Shown: positions 36,961-48,382 of the stretch, one piece after another
How the letters are laid out: each line of letters begins with the position of its first letter
Position numbering within the stretch: the first letter of the stretch is position 1
Origin: Sipunculus nudus
Lineage: Eukaryota > Annelida > Sipuncula > Golfingiida > Sipunculidae
Reading direction: 5' to 3'
Assembly: GCA_026874595.1 (NCBI GenBank)
Contig: CM049319.1
Location: 1,557,501-1,621,500 of the forward strand
DNA: 64,000 bases
Program-made: the position numbers and the translations under genes
The notes under the pieces: generated by a model
What the model was told of the DNA's origin: nothing
Seen by the model: the letters and a program-made list of their open reading frames with translations, nothing else
The model's database searches: none

Positions 36961-37258
36961 AATTCGTAAATTAACATATCCGTTTTTAATAGATTTAATT
37001 GTTTACATTTAATATTGATATCCAGTAATTTAAAAAGTATACTACTAGAAATATTAATGTGCTGTTCTTTTTAAATGCCCAATGTTGTTCAAATTACTAA
37101 ACTGTGTATAATTCCTAAATAAACATATCCGTTTTTAATAGATTTATTTGTTTACATTTAATATTGATATCCAGTATTTTTAAAATGTATACTACTAGAA
37201 ATATTAATGTGCTGTTTATTTTAAATGCACTATGTTGTTCAAATTACTAAACGGTGTT
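36961..37258. repeat. 149-bp tandem duplication inside the LARD element
   Basis: Two copies start at about 36962 and 37111. They share AACATATCCGTTTTTAATAG, TTTACATTTAATATTGATAT and ATACTACTAGAAATATTAAT, with moderate divergence. The duplication therefore appears older than the current insertion (LTRs about 99% identical). Confidence 0.85.
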
Positions 37259-39409
37259 GGCATCCCCAAATATTACAATATGTTTCCTGTTTCGTAAATG
37301 CCACCTTTAACACACTTGACAGTCACCAATCAGGCATACTTCTCAGCCAGATTGAACTAATCTGGAATTACTCGACTTATCAGTATTTCCTGACACTCGA
37401 AAGGTATACAAAGCTACTGCACCTGATAAGCGTTTTGACAGCTGACTGCTTAATAAACAGAGACATGACATAAGGCCAGCTGCTAAGTTGATATCAGATT
37501 TTATATATACAGGATTACATAGTGTGAATTGTGGAGCACTGATAAAAGAAGGGCGATTATGGGGGTTTGGGAGATCACAAAGGCTGGTGGCCGTTGCGTG
37601 TTACATCATCTGATACCAGTGTGTAGGCTCCACAAATATGCCTGAACTTGTGACTTGTATTATCTCACTGTGAATGCACATGACTGAGCATGTGATAGAT
37701 TATTTCAATAAAGCTATTTACCTACTTTAGAAATACCTCTTTCAGTTGCCACAGTTGTTAACTATAGGCTTTATTGTTCTAGGCAAAACAGAAATATATT
37801 AAAACTGTATCTCACAGAGAACTAGTTACGTTAATTTAATATATATTATTCAGAGGGGAACGCCTATGTCTGGTTTGTTATTTAGTAATATTTACCACTA
37901 AAGAGTTTTCATTAAAAGTTTAGAGAATTGACTTTAACCACACAAAAATACCCATTACAACTCAAATCTAAAAGATTACTGCCCTTGGCCATTAAACGAC
38001 AAATTCTGCACCTGCACTTAGTATCAAATTATAGGTTATCCACTTGAGCCTTAGAGTTGTACATTTTTTATTTATTGGTATTTGTAAAATTTTTTTTTTC
38101 TATTTTTATTATTATTTATCAATATTTCATAGACTCAAACTACAAGATTAGTATAACTACTACTTTCACAGGTTGATGTTATGGAATTTTGGTGCTTGCT
38201 TTTAATCTGTTGAGAAAATTCATTTAAAAATGAGAAACTACTGGTTTTATTTTTCGTACATCAAATTGTAATTGTTAAATAAATTATGATCTTAAGCATC
38301 TAAATAACTATGAAATGTACCTTATTAAATTTTTATTTTATAGTATATTCTTTAACAGGCCTTTCCCCTTTGGGTTAAGTGAATGAAATTTTGTCTGCTT
38401 GGCCCCGGAATATGGGAGCAAACTGATTATCAGATGAAACATGTCACTAATTGCTGCCCCGGCAAGTGAATGACAGAAAATTTCTAGACGTTCATATTTA
38501 TGACTTTTTAAAGGGTGTGCATAGTTTTTCAGAATGGACTGCACAAATACACTTATTGGTTTCCTTGGATTTTTTTTTTTTTAATGTTTACGTATTATTT
38601 TAAAGCTAAAGTGTTTTAATCTTTTAAAAGTTATAAATTGTAAGATCTTGTTCAGCCACAATATTAAACCCTTGAAACCAGCCTAATAGATCTCACAAAG
38701 ATATACAAAAATGAAGAATGATTTTATTATTTTTAGACTGTATTTTATGCTTACTTTAACATTTATTTATTTTAATGGTTGTTATATGGATTAATAATTG
38801 GACATATTGATATAACAATATTTTACTCCGTTTGTGTTTTTTTTTTTTTAAATTTTTTATATCAACTTTAAACTCAAGTCTACACTTAATTACTCTATCT
38901 ATACATATATATGTAGCACGTAATCAGAATAATTAATAAATGAACGATTGGCTGTCCCCTTTTTATCATACAATTATAAAGTTCTGCATAGCGAAAAAAA
39001 AAGGATTTATAGAGCCTTACAATATATATATACACACACATATCAACGCTTACTTGACCTAACAACCTGTAAACCTCATCTTTTACATAAACTTAATTAG
39101 CACACTGCTCCACCTCTATACAATGAGTTCATGCTGCCTTACCTGGCCCTTTACTATTAACAAATACACTCAAAGTAACATTTTAAACAGTTTCTACATT
39201 TCATGTACATCAAAACAATAGTGGCACATACCTGTGTCAATAAGTACAATACTTTATTACATTTTCTCACATTATAGGCCTACCTCCTGGCCAATCATTG
39301 ACACCACACTTGTGTCATTCTTTACACACTGGTTGCTCCAAGGCACAGTTTTTCATATTAACAATAATGACACTGCCAGTCCTAAAAGGGTGCGCGTAGT
39401 GAAAGGCTC

Positions 39410-39725
39410 AAACTATCGCGGCGGCTACTTATCTTTCGCCTTATGTCGACAAGTGTTTGAACCCTTTCAGCGCCAAGGTCATTTTTCAGGCCATTGAACT
39501 ACACCAGTACCCTATTTCCAGCAACTCAGGGCCATTTCTATACAGCCAGTCCAGTCCTCGTTTGAGCGCTATTGGAAAGCTTTCAAAGTATCGCGGCAGG
39601 CTACTACTATACCGGTTCGCCTTATGTCGACACATGTTTGAACCTTTCGAGCGCTGAGGTAATTTTTCATGCCATTGAACTACAGCAGTTCCCTATTTCC
39701 AGCCACATAGGGCCATTTCTCATGT
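39410..39725. repeat. Two 175-bp-spaced copies of an LTR motif in the element interior
   Basis: TCGCGGC...GGCTACT...TTCGCCTTATGTCGA occurs at 39416 and 39591. The same order of motifs (TCGCGGCAGACTACT, TTCGCCTTATGTCGA) is in both LTRs (35579, 40340). The shared flanks CATTGAACTAC and CCCTATTTCCAGC make the two interior copies clear repeats of each other. Confidence 0.75.
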
Positions 39726-40182
39726 CATTTACAGCAATTAAATATTTCTAGCCTCATTGCTAATCATGGTTATTGCCAATATAAGCGATCTTATAAGGTA
39801 CAGGCATGTCTCCGTTACTACTTTATAAATGTTCGTGTCGGTTAACAGCGGCCACGCTTACCTATGCTATGGCAATTCTCTTTAAAAGGTCACAGAGGCC
39901 AATTTCTCATAATATGTACATCAAATCTATTCAGCCAGCCTCTTAAGGCCTTTTTGATACTTACTATAGTATATGACATTTAACACAAACACAAAATTCA
40001 CATACCGTAGTATTTCCAGGAACCTGTAACTTCTGGATTGGGTGGTCTTCTTCATCTTCACTCTTCTTCATTTATGTACCTAACTACTTTATGTGTGGCA
40101 GTTCATTTTTAAAATTTTGAAGAACAAATATTGCCAAAAATGCAGGTTCGAATCACTGCTCGTAAATATTTTGGATTTACAA

Positions 40183-40200
40183 GCTGGCAACCGCTCGCCA
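40183..40200 (-). promoter_or_regulatory. Primer-binding site of the LARD element
   Basis: TGGCGAGCGGTTGCCAGC on the minus strand, one base from the 5' LTR. The leading TGG is complementary to a tRNA CCA end. The tRNA species cannot be assigned by eye. Confidence 0.75.
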
Positions 40201-40201
40201 A

Positions 40202-40587
40202 TGTAGGATTTTCCCCACAGATAATAGAAAACAACACATAATTTTAGGTTTAAATTACCAAATGACCGAAAGATCTGTCCATTTGAATTATACTGCCAGT
40301 CTGATAGTTATAAACGTGATAAACAGGGAGCTAGAAGGGTCGCGGCAGACTACTAAACTTCGCCTTATGTCGATTATCCTTTAGCCCCTTAACACGTCTA
40401 AATGACTAAACCTAGTGCTGACCAGACGTGGGCCTGTGGCCCACGTCTGCATCATTCAGCTGCACGCGGAAGAGTGAGGAGGACGGGACATTCCTGGCCG
40501 TAGGCCAGCCTACTTTACAATAGGGGTGGCATTAATGGGCGAGTCCAAATACTGATAGCTGACCGGTAGTAGGCCTCATATCTTACA
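40202..40587 (-). repeat. 5' LTR of the LARD element
   Basis: This is the 386-bp copy and the promoter-bearing LTR for minus-strand transcription. ACGTTTATAACTATC (minus strand) is a weak TATA candidate. Confidence 0.93.
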
Positions 40588-40591
40588 AGAT

Positions 40592-41215
40592 AATTGGGCT
40601 GGTAAGCCTATTCGAGTCGTGATATAAGTTATATCTATAGGAATGTATCGCAGTGGCCTTGCATCAGTGGTCTTGATCGGCCCATAATCTCAATTTTATG
40701 CTAAAAATAATGAATTTACACAATAGTATACATGTGAGCTCACAACCCAAACTGAAACACCGTCTCCATGGACACGGGTCATTTCCTGTATCGCTTGCAA
40801 GCTGCCTGCGTCCTGTAACCCGTGCCAGCCATGCACGTGTTCATGCGGACATACTGAATTCAACAAACACGCCAACGGGTTTACCAATGGGCTGATTTAA
40901 AACTGAAATTTTCTCGCTCATGTTTGGTATTATTAGAAAGAACACAAAAAATGCTAACGATTGGTCTTGTTTATGTTGATTGACAGTTTACCTGTTGGCC
41001 ATGAAGCTTTGTCAGGAATGACGAAAATATTTGCATCTTCCTCAGACATAGATGTAATGACACGCGGGCGCAAGTAATCTGGTCGTAATGCCAGAGGGTC
41101 GATATGACGCAAGTATTTAATCAATATATGTATGTATATATATAAGTGTATATAATTATATATATATATTACTATTTGATACAATTTTGAATATTAGTTC
41201 ATGTTTTAAATATTC

Positions 41216-41269
<54 letters not shown>

Positions 41270-41562
41270 CAATTATATATACTTGAACATTTTATAAAAC
41301 AATTATACATCATAATCTATAGACATTATATATGAAATAATAATGAAATTTATGTGCTGTGAAAGAATTAAACGATGTTATGCAACAGGTACAAATTGAT
41401 TTGTCAACAGAAATGGAGAAACAGTTTTTCATTTAGGTGGTTTTAAGTGGGCCGGCCAAGTTGTCGTGGGCTGGAATCTCCGAGAATTCTCCATGATGAT
41501 GTCCGTTACACCGCTCAGGCAATAACTAGGGTTTCTACGCCGCAGTTTTGCCTCTTCGGGTA
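40592..41562. other. AT-rich stretch with (AT)n microsatellite
   Basis: An (AT)n run lies at 41226-41265. No gene is visible. Confidence 0.5.
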
Positions 41563-43070
41563 CCCCCCCCCCCCCCCCCCCCCCTCTTTGCACTGAGGTC
41601 GCCAGAACTGACACGTAGGCCAGCCAGCCAGGTCCGGCCCGCCCTCGCTGACCGACCACCACCGGGGAATCCCCCAAGTAAACCCGGGAGCCTGAGCCTA
41701 GCAACCAGCCAGTAATGTCCGAGCGTCACCGGCCTACCCCTGGACTGCCGTGAGTCCTGCCCTGAGCCTTGTCCCTTTCGACCAGGTACCGTGTTCGTTC
41801 GATCGGAGCCTTTTCTGGAGCCTTTCCTGGTTCTTGTGCCATCATGCTTGAGCCTTGTCCCTGCTGGTCCTGACCGGACCCCCGGTTTTTACGTCTCGGA
41901 GCCTTGTCCCTGACCCTTTCGGGATCCCCTCAACTTTTATCCACCAAACGGCTGGCTCTTCAGGGCCAGGTTCCATACTGTCGGCAACGGGCTGGCCTAC
42001 TCTTCTATCGAAAAACAGTATGGGATCTCTTACGTGCCCATCCCCTTCTGGACACGGGACCGCCATTTTACGTCCTCATCCGATGGACGGCCCGTATTTT
42101 GCTTTTGCAGTCGGGCGCTGCAGAGCCCGGAGCCTTTCTACCCCTGCCCCACTTTTTCTAGTGGGGTGATGATATCCGTTTGCCACTGATTTTTTGCCAG
42201 TCGAGCCACATTTTGAGGTCTTTATAGAACTTCTCTTGCTTAACCTTTTCGACATAGCCTTTGCTCAACCTTAGAATGTGGTCTTTCACATATTCTATTT
42301 CTGCCTTCTCGTGAAGCACAGATACTCGGGTTCGAGGCGGGAGTCTCAAGGCCGTCCTTAAGGCTCTGTTTTGAAGCCGTTGAAGTGTCTTAATGTGGTG
42401 CTCTTTGGCTGAGATCAGGGCTATGCAGCCGTACATCATGACCGGTCTGATCCAGGCTTTATAAAGGTATACATATCAAACTTTGGGTTGACATGCCCCC
42501 TGTCCCTGCTTTTAGCACTCTTAAGCAGTTTAGTCTCGCTTTGACCCTCTGTTCGATATCCTTTATATGAGCCGCCCATGTGAGTCTCTTATCAACCGTC
42601 AGCCCCAGGAATTTTACCTGGTCTGTGAATTGAATTGGTTCTCCGGCCAATTTCAGTTCTGGCGCTTTGTCGGCCTTGCTGCCTTTCAGGTGCCTACCAA
42701 ACTTGCAAGCCTGCGTTTTTGTCGCATTGACTCTTACCCGCCATCTGGCGCACCACTCGGTCACTTCATCTAGACCTGCCTGTAGCCTGGGTGCTGCTCT
42801 CTTGCTATGTGTCCATAGCGCAGTATCATCCGCAAATTGGCTCGTCGCCCCCGTGCGGACTCCCCCTTTCTCGGACAGGCTAGGCATGTCGTTGACGTAT
42901 ATGACGTAGAGCAGCGGGCTGAGAGCTGAGCCCTGTGGTGTGCCAGCAGCGGGTTCGATCTCGTGCGACTTAGCGTCACCTACTCTGACCCATAGCTTCC
43001 TATCTCTTAGGAAGGATGAGAGAATCCTCACGATGCGAGCCGGCAGTTTAGCATGCGTTTAGCCTCAGTC
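41563..43070 (-). mobile_element. 5'-truncated Jockey/I-like LINE with GC-rich 3' region
   Basis: On the minus strand the reverse transcriptase begins mid-domain at about 43055 (KLPARIVRILSSFL). It continues GTPQGSALSPLLYVIYVNDM (42941-42882), QFADDTALW (catalytic DD), FLGLTVDKRLTWAAHI and SLICIPL, where the frame breaks near 42465. The next frame resumes AWIRPVMMYGCIALIS and RALRTALRLPP, and stops at about 42158. This is the order of a Jockey/I-type RT and thumb. The GC-rich 600 bp to a C22 tract (41563-41584) is probably its 3' UTR and contains GGGACAAGGCTC three times. Endonuclease and ORF1 are absent; the copy is dead. Confidence 0.8.
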
Positions 43071-43199
43071 TGTGTCATGTAAACGTGAACGGCCTGTACG
43101 GTAGGAGGAACGAGATTTCTCCTGACGCTTCCGAAATATGAGTAAACATGGCGGTCGTCCAGGGCCTTTTGAAAAGATGTTTATAAAATCGTCCGCTGT

Positions 43200-43390
43200 A
43201 CCTTAATAATTGAAGATTAGAACTAAACCCAAAGAAATGGGAAGATTATTATTCATTCCTTTGGTATTGGTTCTTTTTTCCGACTTTCTTGAGTCGTCCG
43301 ACGAGGGAAATCGCTTTAACTTTTATTCCGAGATATCTCGGAATTTCCGAGGATATTCCGGATTTTACCGAGTGCCCTGAAATAGACCTT
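43200..43390 (-). repeat. Dispersed repeat, copy 2 (inverted relative to 34084-34305)
   Basis: Read on the minus strand it matches the copy at 34084 in block order: GGAATATCC, CGGAAATTCCGAG, GAATAAAAGTTAAAGCG, ATTTCCCTCG, GAATAATAATCTT, GTTCTAATCTTC. It lies just beyond the 5' truncation point of the LINE. Confidence 0.7.
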
Positions 43391-46300
43391 ATCCGGAACT
43401 CCCTGTAAGCTGGCCTGCAGGTGGTACAAACAGTGTTTAGTAGCCAGAGGCTGTGACTCACAGCAGTAGGCTGGACATAGAGCTGTTTGTATAATCTAGG
43501 GTCCTTATGTCTTAGATTTATCTGTAAATGACCATGGATAATTAGAATTAAATGCTGCTAGATGGATAACATAGGTAGCTACTGAAGTCACACATAGAAG
43601 CCATAAGATTTATTAAAATCCCAAATTAAGATGACAGGAGAAATAGATCAGACTGGATACATGTGCTTATCACTTCATGAATGTAAACAAGACAGAGACA
43701 GTGTTTATATCATGCCTAATTTTAACTCAATTTTTTTATCTATCAATTAGGGTGTTATTTGGATGAATGACAGTATTTTGGGGGAAAAAATCAATTATAT
43801 CTTTCAAACATGACTTGGATTATTTGCCAAAGACATGTAGAGCTTTTATCACTGGATTATTGCAAAGTATTGCAAACAATCAACTGATTAAGAGGATAAT
43901 ATAAGGCATAAGCATAAATTAAGATGAAAAATAATAATCCACATGATGAAGTAACATAAATTGTTGCACTAAATCATAGTGAAAAATAAATTTAACATTT
44001 ACTGAAGATTTCAACATTTATGAAACAGCTAATTTCTATTTCCTACTGATTGACAATGACCAAAAATATTAATAAGGAATATACACCAGTGATTACTTAG
44101 GGTCTAATAATGGCACCAAATGTAAAATATATTTCACATGTAAAAAATGTAACTCAATCTCTGATGGGGTACGTGGTTCCTTATGTGTTGGCTCCTCTCG
44201 CCCTGAGGTGAGACTTCACCCTGAATTTAAAGAAATATCTGGTTAATATCAACCTGATTGGCAGATTTAAAATATAAATTGTAATTTTAAAGAGGTTCAA
44301 CATTGTTCCGACAAGTTTTGTAGCTTAAGGTACACTAGCCATGAAAACATGACTCGCATACCTTTATTTGAATAACAGACTGGGCATGTAGTTATCCGCT
44401 AGTTTGATCTGCTGCTTTTCCAACAAACAGAATCAGTCCATCTGCTTACAGATAATCCAGGAATTCCTCAAATCATTCTGTTGAAAAAAAAGTGGAAAAA
44501 GAGGCCATTACACAGAACTGACTTTTATACACAGAGTAAGTGATATATAATATGACCAGAGAGCGCTGGAGCAGGCACTTTTTGTACCACCAACAGGCTG
44601 CATTGACATGCCAGATGGCCCTCATTATTGGACAGTTCCGGAGTAGATCTACTGATATGCAGTGGCTATTACTTAATTCATTTAACCTTTACATTTTATA
44701 TCCTGTTGTATATAGGATATACCATGCAAGTGCATATTTTTAGTTTCTTACCTGCTTTTGGATGACACATGAAATATACATAGGTGTCACACCACTAGAT
44801 ATGTGAACGACCAGGTTCTTTTAACTGTCAAACCAACTGGCTGAAACCCATGCATACGTACACTCAATAAGATAAATAAGACATGATTTAACAAAAACAA
44901 ATCAATACATTAAAGAACACATACACCTACGTTTCTCTGAAGAGGCAAACCATGCACATAGGCACTGATGATCATAAAAGTTTGATTATAATCACAGAAA
45001 AAAACACCAAGTCCGTTAACCACAGTACACAGAGTAGTCCCTTGTTTACACTTCTCCTGATCACATGACACACGTGACATCGGAATTTTGCGCTGCCCGG
45101 CTCACCGTTTTTTCGCGCTGTGTTCACAGAACAATCAGTCCGTTTTTGATACACGGAGCTCCGACCACCAGTAGTCCCTCGTTGGAGTACTGTTATAACT
45201 CTCAAGACACAATTCAGGCAGTACTCACTAATAAGCGCACAGACGATTCTATCTTGACTTAGAGTCAATGTGTTTTACAGCTGATGTCTCCTTGAATCAA
45301 TTTTTCTCTAGTTAACCGCATATGCTTTCAAACGAATATGCGATATCCAGTACCTACATAGTTACGCGTTTAAATAAATGTCCTCAGTCTGCTCCTGGAA
45401 GCGCTCACAACAGGTTTATATCGCCAAATTTACCAGTCCGTCGGCAAAAATGCGATACTCGCTCTGAAGTCCGTTACAGAAAATTTACAGTGGCCTTCCT
45501 CAGACACCGACAATCTACGCTTATAGACATCATCTCTCAGCTGTCTAAACTCTGACACAGACCTTCCCCTGGACTGCAGATATCGTCAAGCTACACGAAC
45601 TGGTGCGCTGACCGGGCATATGTAGCGAATTCCGTCTTAATCATGTATTATATATGCTTGCAGACGTCACAAATCCTGACGTCTTCTGGCTAAACACTAC
45701 TTCCTATTATGCTGACTACCAATTATTACATGAATCTTAATATGGACACGTATTCAGAGACAATTAAAACATTGAGAAAGCCAAATCTAAACAGCTGCAC
45801 ATCCTTTGAAGTCTACAACAAACAATCGTTACTATAAAGACCGCAAAACAGAAACGGCTCCCACGGAATTAAACTGTACTAAAATTGACATCAAACGAGA
45901 CACGTATGCTCTCTTACAAAAGTTCTTACGCTAATATCTAAACATGATACACCATATAAATGCAGTACAGTAAATTATCAAAACTATCATCTGGTTATAC
46001 TCCCTATGAGAACATGCAATACAATAACTGAGACACAGTCCTTTGGTGACAACATGTAATGACGGCAGTATACATATAAAACTAATGCTGAAAAGATTAT
46101 AATCAAGTATACACTCGAGTCAGAGTAACTTACATTTTTAGACATTGGAGCATTCTGAATTTACTAAGTATGTCCCAGCCCTGCCTGGGCTTTAATATTA
46201 GAGTTTACATATAAAATGCTTAAAATAAAACGTGATCAGGGGATTCCATGTACTGATAAATATACCTCATATCAGCTCTCATCAGTAAAGCCCTGTAAAG

Positions 46301-46905
46301 TCCGTATGGTGAATCCCTGATATTTTCATACTAGGACGTCACAAAGCTCTTTGAGGACCTGACGATTCCCCCGCATCTGCACATCAGGCTGTCACGCCTC
46401 GTGAAATCGTTACTATGAGAACGCCAACAGCGGTCCCATAGACAATAGACAGCTCGACCCGCTTGGTAACATTCGCACAGAAATCATGTATTCAGATAGT
46501 CCATACATGGACCTTCGTCTCCTATGATATATCTCTGCTGTACAAACATTACGGTCCATGGGCCAAATGTAAGTGCATTGAAGACACTATCACAACAACT
46601 TTGTATCAAAAGGTCCAGTTAAATTCCCTCTGCCGAAATGACAGGAGCAGCTGGCAGCATTTGTGTGAACTGTGTACTGGTTCGCTAAGCCATTGCCAAG
46701 TTGCGAACACGGGAATCGATCGTTATCGTTTCAGCCAGCGGTATATGTATTACATTTTGACTACGTTCATCGCGTGTACACCTGAATATCTCACGCTTAC
46801 TGGCTGAGCCAGAGTTTGTTAGGCCTAAATTTTGTTTAAACAACCCACTTTGAAGTGTGATGGTCTGATAAACGTTAACACTGAGGCTGAGAGTTTTAGT
46901 GTTGA
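43391..46905. other. AT-rich intergenic stretch, no gene seen
   Basis: Only short open frames occur, without recognisable motifs. A GC-richer patch near 45060-45180 might be a promoter or exon, but no splice-consistent model emerges. Confidence 0.45.
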
Positions 46906-47127
46906 ATGTCTCGCCAAACCCAACACAGGCGAGGGCCTAATAAAATTAAGACTGATTTAATGGAAACACTAGTAGCCAACTGGAAGCCCGCAATAGGCGA
47001 TGACTTAATGAACCATGTTGGTTTTGAAAAAGATTCCTGGAAAGACCACCAATTACTGCTGACGTCACTGGTAAAGACCTTAGTTCAGCGAGGCGGTGAT
47101 GTGTGGCGCTGGCAGTCCCATAACTAG
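46906..47127 (+). CDS. Possible small hypothetical protein (73 aa)
   Basis: The open frame starts at ATG (MSRQTQHRRGPNKIKTDLME) and ends at TAG 47125-47127. Its composition (Lys/Leu/Trp/Asp, few rare codons) is more protein-like than other short frames nearby and it sits in a less AT-rich patch. No domain is recognised and there is no independent evidence of expression. It converges with the coiled-coil gene on the other strand. It may be an exon of a larger gene or chance. Confidence 0.2.
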   Translation: MSRQTQHRRGPNKIKTDLMETLVANWKPAIGDDLMNHVGFEKDSWKDHQLLLTSLVKTLVQRGGDVWRWQSHN

Positions 47128-47512
47128 TGGAGTTTACCAGTTTATGAAATGATCGGCCAGAGATTTCTACTATAGTTATACAATTTTCTGCGAGGTGGCA
47201 TTACCTAATCTAACTTTGGAAAATAGCAAAAGTAGTTGGAGGAATAATGTTTTAACCATTGCATCGACTGGGCCAGTCTAAGTGTGCAAGTAATCTTATT
47301 CGTTTCCTAACAATATAAGTTTCATATAGCATCCCTCCATTTGCATTAAACCAATTTCAGCAATGTTGTATAATATATGCAAGCAACTCATGGATAAAAT
47401 TAGAGAAAAATAACGTTATAAATTTCATTTTATTATTTTTTATCAATATTAATTACCTCCTAGATCATTATCATGGTAACAAATGTTCCAGATTATGTCA
47501 GCTCATGGAGTA

Positions 47513-48382
47513 CTAGAGTCCACATATGCTTTCCGTTTCAGCACCACGTGACGTATGACTACCCATGTCGTAGCTGGGTGTTGCTTGGTCCTGATCATCG
47601 AGAGCTACTTCAATTTTTATCAATCCTAGGTCTGGTGCACTTATTTGCATTTCTTCACGTTTAATCATTTTGTTTTCTTCTGTGTTGTTTTCTTTTGGTT
47701 GTTGTACGTTGCTTTTAGCTTTGTTGGAATGCCTATTTTTCGGTAAAAGTTTACATTTACACTCTTTAATCTTTTTAAGCTGGTTTCTGTGATTTTCCTT
47801 CAATTTTCTGATTATAAGGTTTTTCCTTTTCAGAGATTGATCTACTCTTTTGGGGTTGAGCATAATGACTTTTCTCCTCAGGGCAGCGTTTTCATTTTCA
47901 AGCTTCTCATTAACTACCTTTAATTCCTTCATCCTTCGCACCAGCCGGACCTCTTTGACCAGACCACTTTTCTCAGCAGCAAGTGTCTCCTCCATCAACT
48001 TTGGGTGCTTTTGAGCATCTTCATCTTCCGTGGCGACACGTGACCTTGGCCGCTTGCCTCTAGCAGTCACACCCAGGTGTTTGAAGTCAAAGCCCTGTTT
48101 CAAGAAGTTGTGAAAAGACTCTGGATCACGACCTTTGCATTTTAACAGTTTCATCCGCTTAGTTTTCACCTCAAGGAAGTTCCTAGCAAAGACCCTTTGA
48201 TTTATATCTGACGCAATTACCGAAAGTTTCTCTGACATAACGGTGATGACTTCTTTCCAGGAAACATGCTTTCTTTTGTTTTGTACAAATATGACAATGT
48301 TGTATGCATCTTCATTGCTCATATGCCCTGGCTGGTACTGTCGTAAGGCTGCTAAAAACGCTTCTTTGGACAACTGATCCAT
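47513..48382 (-). CDS. Basic coiled-coil protein of unknown function (289 aa)
   Basis: A single long coding exon. The frame is open slightly further upstream, but TTTTTTTGCAG at 48399-48389 is an acceptor and the first ATG after it is at 48382 (MDQLSKEAFLAALRQY). Residues about 1-105 look globular and alpha-helical. RGKRPRSR (about 108-115) is a likely nuclear signal. About 125-215 is a charged coiled coil (KLENENAALRRKV and following Lys-rich helices). The C-terminal tail is acidic/polar and contains two psi-K-x-E sites (IKRE and IKIE) of sumoylation type. The layout suggests a nuclear DNA- or chromatin-associated protein, or a domesticated transposon accessory protein, but I recognise no family. 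A candidate non-coding first exon lies upstream at 49178. If so spliced, a TAA is in frame before the ATG, which supports this start. Confidence 0.65.
   Translation of the reverse strand: MDQLSKEAFLAALRQYQPGHMSNEDAYNIVIFVQNKRKHVSWKEVITVMSEKLSVIASDINQRVFARNFLEVKTKRMKLLKCKGRDPESFHNFLKQGFDFKHLGVTARGKRPRSRVATEDEDAQKHPKLMEETLAAEKSGLVKEVRLVRRMKELKVVNEKLENENAALRRKVIMLNPKRVDQSLKRKNLIIRKLKENHRNQLKKIKECKCKLLPKNRHSNKAKSNVQQPKENNTEENKMIKREEMQISAPDLGLIKIEVALDDQDQATPSYDMGSHTSRGAETESICGL

Larger units (their letters stand above)
35437..40591 (-). mobile_element. Non-coding LTR retrotransposon (LARD-type), minus orientation
   Basis: Two direct repeats, 35441-35828 (388 bp) and 40202-40587 (386 bp), differ by two substitutions and one 2-bp indel. 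Each starts TGTAGGAT and ends ATCTTACA on the + strand, i.e. TG...CA ends with near-perfect short inversions. AGAT flanks both sides (35437-35440, 40588-40591) as a 4-bp target duplication. Read on the minus strand, the 5' LTR (40587-40202) is followed after one base by TGGCGAGCGGTTGCCAGC (40200-40183), a tRNA-type primer site. The 3' LTR (35828-35441) is directly preceded by the purine tract AAGGGGGGAAGAG (35841-35829). The 4373-bp interior has no frame above about 90 codons and no gag, protease, RT or integrase motif. High LTR identity implies recent insertion, so mobilisation in trans by an autonomous relative is inferred. Confidence 0.92.

Noticed and set aside
40141-40200. tRNA gene suggested by GGTTCGAATC and a terminal CGCTCGCCA
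   Set aside because: No A box or cloverleaf. The CCA-like end is the complement of the LTR element's primer-binding site.
41429-42169. Several 65-104 codon frames in the GC-rich stretch
   Set aside because: High GC reduces stop codons. The region is better explained as the 3' UTR of the minus-strand LINE.
44972-45268. 98-codon minus-strand frame
   Set aside because: No domain, no splice context, and a similar-length frame on the opposite strand. Consistent with chance in a slightly GC-richer patch.
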